32,580 nt of DNA from Coxiella-like endosymbiont (GTDB taxonomy: Bacteria > Pseudomonadota > Gammaproteobacteria > Coxiellales > Coxiellaceae): assembly GCF_002871095.1 (NCBI RefSeq), contig NZ_NSHJ01000105.1, positions 1 through 32,580 of the forward strand. The letters run 5' to 3'. Below are positions 32,334 through 32,580 of this stretch, piece by piece; position 1 is the stretch's first letter, and the number at the start of each line of letters is the position of its first letter. Made by a program: the position numbers and the translations under genes. The notes under the pieces are model-generated. The model did no database searches, was not told the DNA's origin, and saw only the letters and a list, made by a program, of their open reading frames with translations.

Positions 32334-32580
32334 CTAATAGTATCCAATTTTATTTCACATATGAGTAATGATATGCTTTAGAATTTCGGTTTAAAGAGAT
32401 GAGGATAAAAAATAAAACCACAATAAAAAATAATCAGTGCGCAATGCGAAAAAAGTTATACAAGATTAAAGTTTTGTTTTTCGAAAAAATAAAATAAAAA
32501 ACTTTTAAAAAAGAAAATCTTTTGTAATACAAGTTAGAGAAAAAATACAAGAATATCATTAGATCTAAAATTTAGATTCT

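Overview
The window looks like a piece of the chromosome of a Coxiella-like bacterium (Gammaproteobacteria, Legionellales), most likely a vertically inherited tick endosymbiont and not free-living. This is inference. The proteins read as Coxiella-type versions of housekeeping enzymes (enolase, AccC, GroEL, SodB), the DNA is AT-rich, and compact intact genes are separated by unusually long AT-rich gaps: 1.3 kb at the left end, 1.5 kb after accB and 2.4 kb between pyrC and nth. Those gaps hold no recognisable genes and look like eroded genes in a genome undergoing reduction. No insertion sequence, prophage, CRISPR array, tRNA or rRNA is visible.

Layout. 1-1299: non-coding, with hairpins and a small tandem repeat. 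1300-3137 (minus): accB-accC. 3138-4652: non-coding. 4653-7334 (minus): acnA, divergent from groES-groEL (7719-9687), which has a well-formed sigma-32 promoter and a strong terminator. 9812-14195 (plus): gcvT-gcvH-gcvPA-gcvPB, the glycine cleavage system without its L protein. 14674-16001 (minus): sodB-dapB, overlapping by ATGA. 16309-16914: a 2-Cys peroxiredoxin, divergent from sodB. 17402-19167 (minus): pyrC-rnt. 19168-21561: the largest gene desert. 21562-24453 (minus): metG-rnfB-nth. 24606-26077 (plus): mrp-dcd, divergent from metG. 26332-32333 (plus): pyrG, kdsA, eno, ftsB, surE and nlpD.

Together the genes cover fatty-acid initiation (AccBC), the TCA cycle (AcnA), protein folding (GroESL), one-carbon supply (Gcv), lysine/diaminopimelate (DapB), oxidative defence (SodB, peroxiredoxin), pyrimidine metabolism (PyrC, PyrG, Dcd), RNA and DNA repair/turnover (RNase T, Nth), Fe-S handling (Mrp, RnfB), lipopolysaccharide Kdo (KdsA), glycolysis (Eno) and division/envelope (FtsB, NlpD). 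Nearly all catalytic residues I can place are intact, so the coding fraction is under purifying selection while the gaps are not.

I do not see a new multi-gene system. The items most worth a second look are small: promoters placed so that gcvT and eno (and perhaps metG) would be leaderless; mutually exclusive hairpins just after accC; a cluster of stem-loops at 305-450; a lone G-quadruplex motif upstream of acnA; a nearly invariant enolase loop carrying two substitutions; an orphan, apparently soluble RnfB overlapping nth; and many short two-copy tandem duplications, one of which split a gcvH/gcvPA stop-start overlap.
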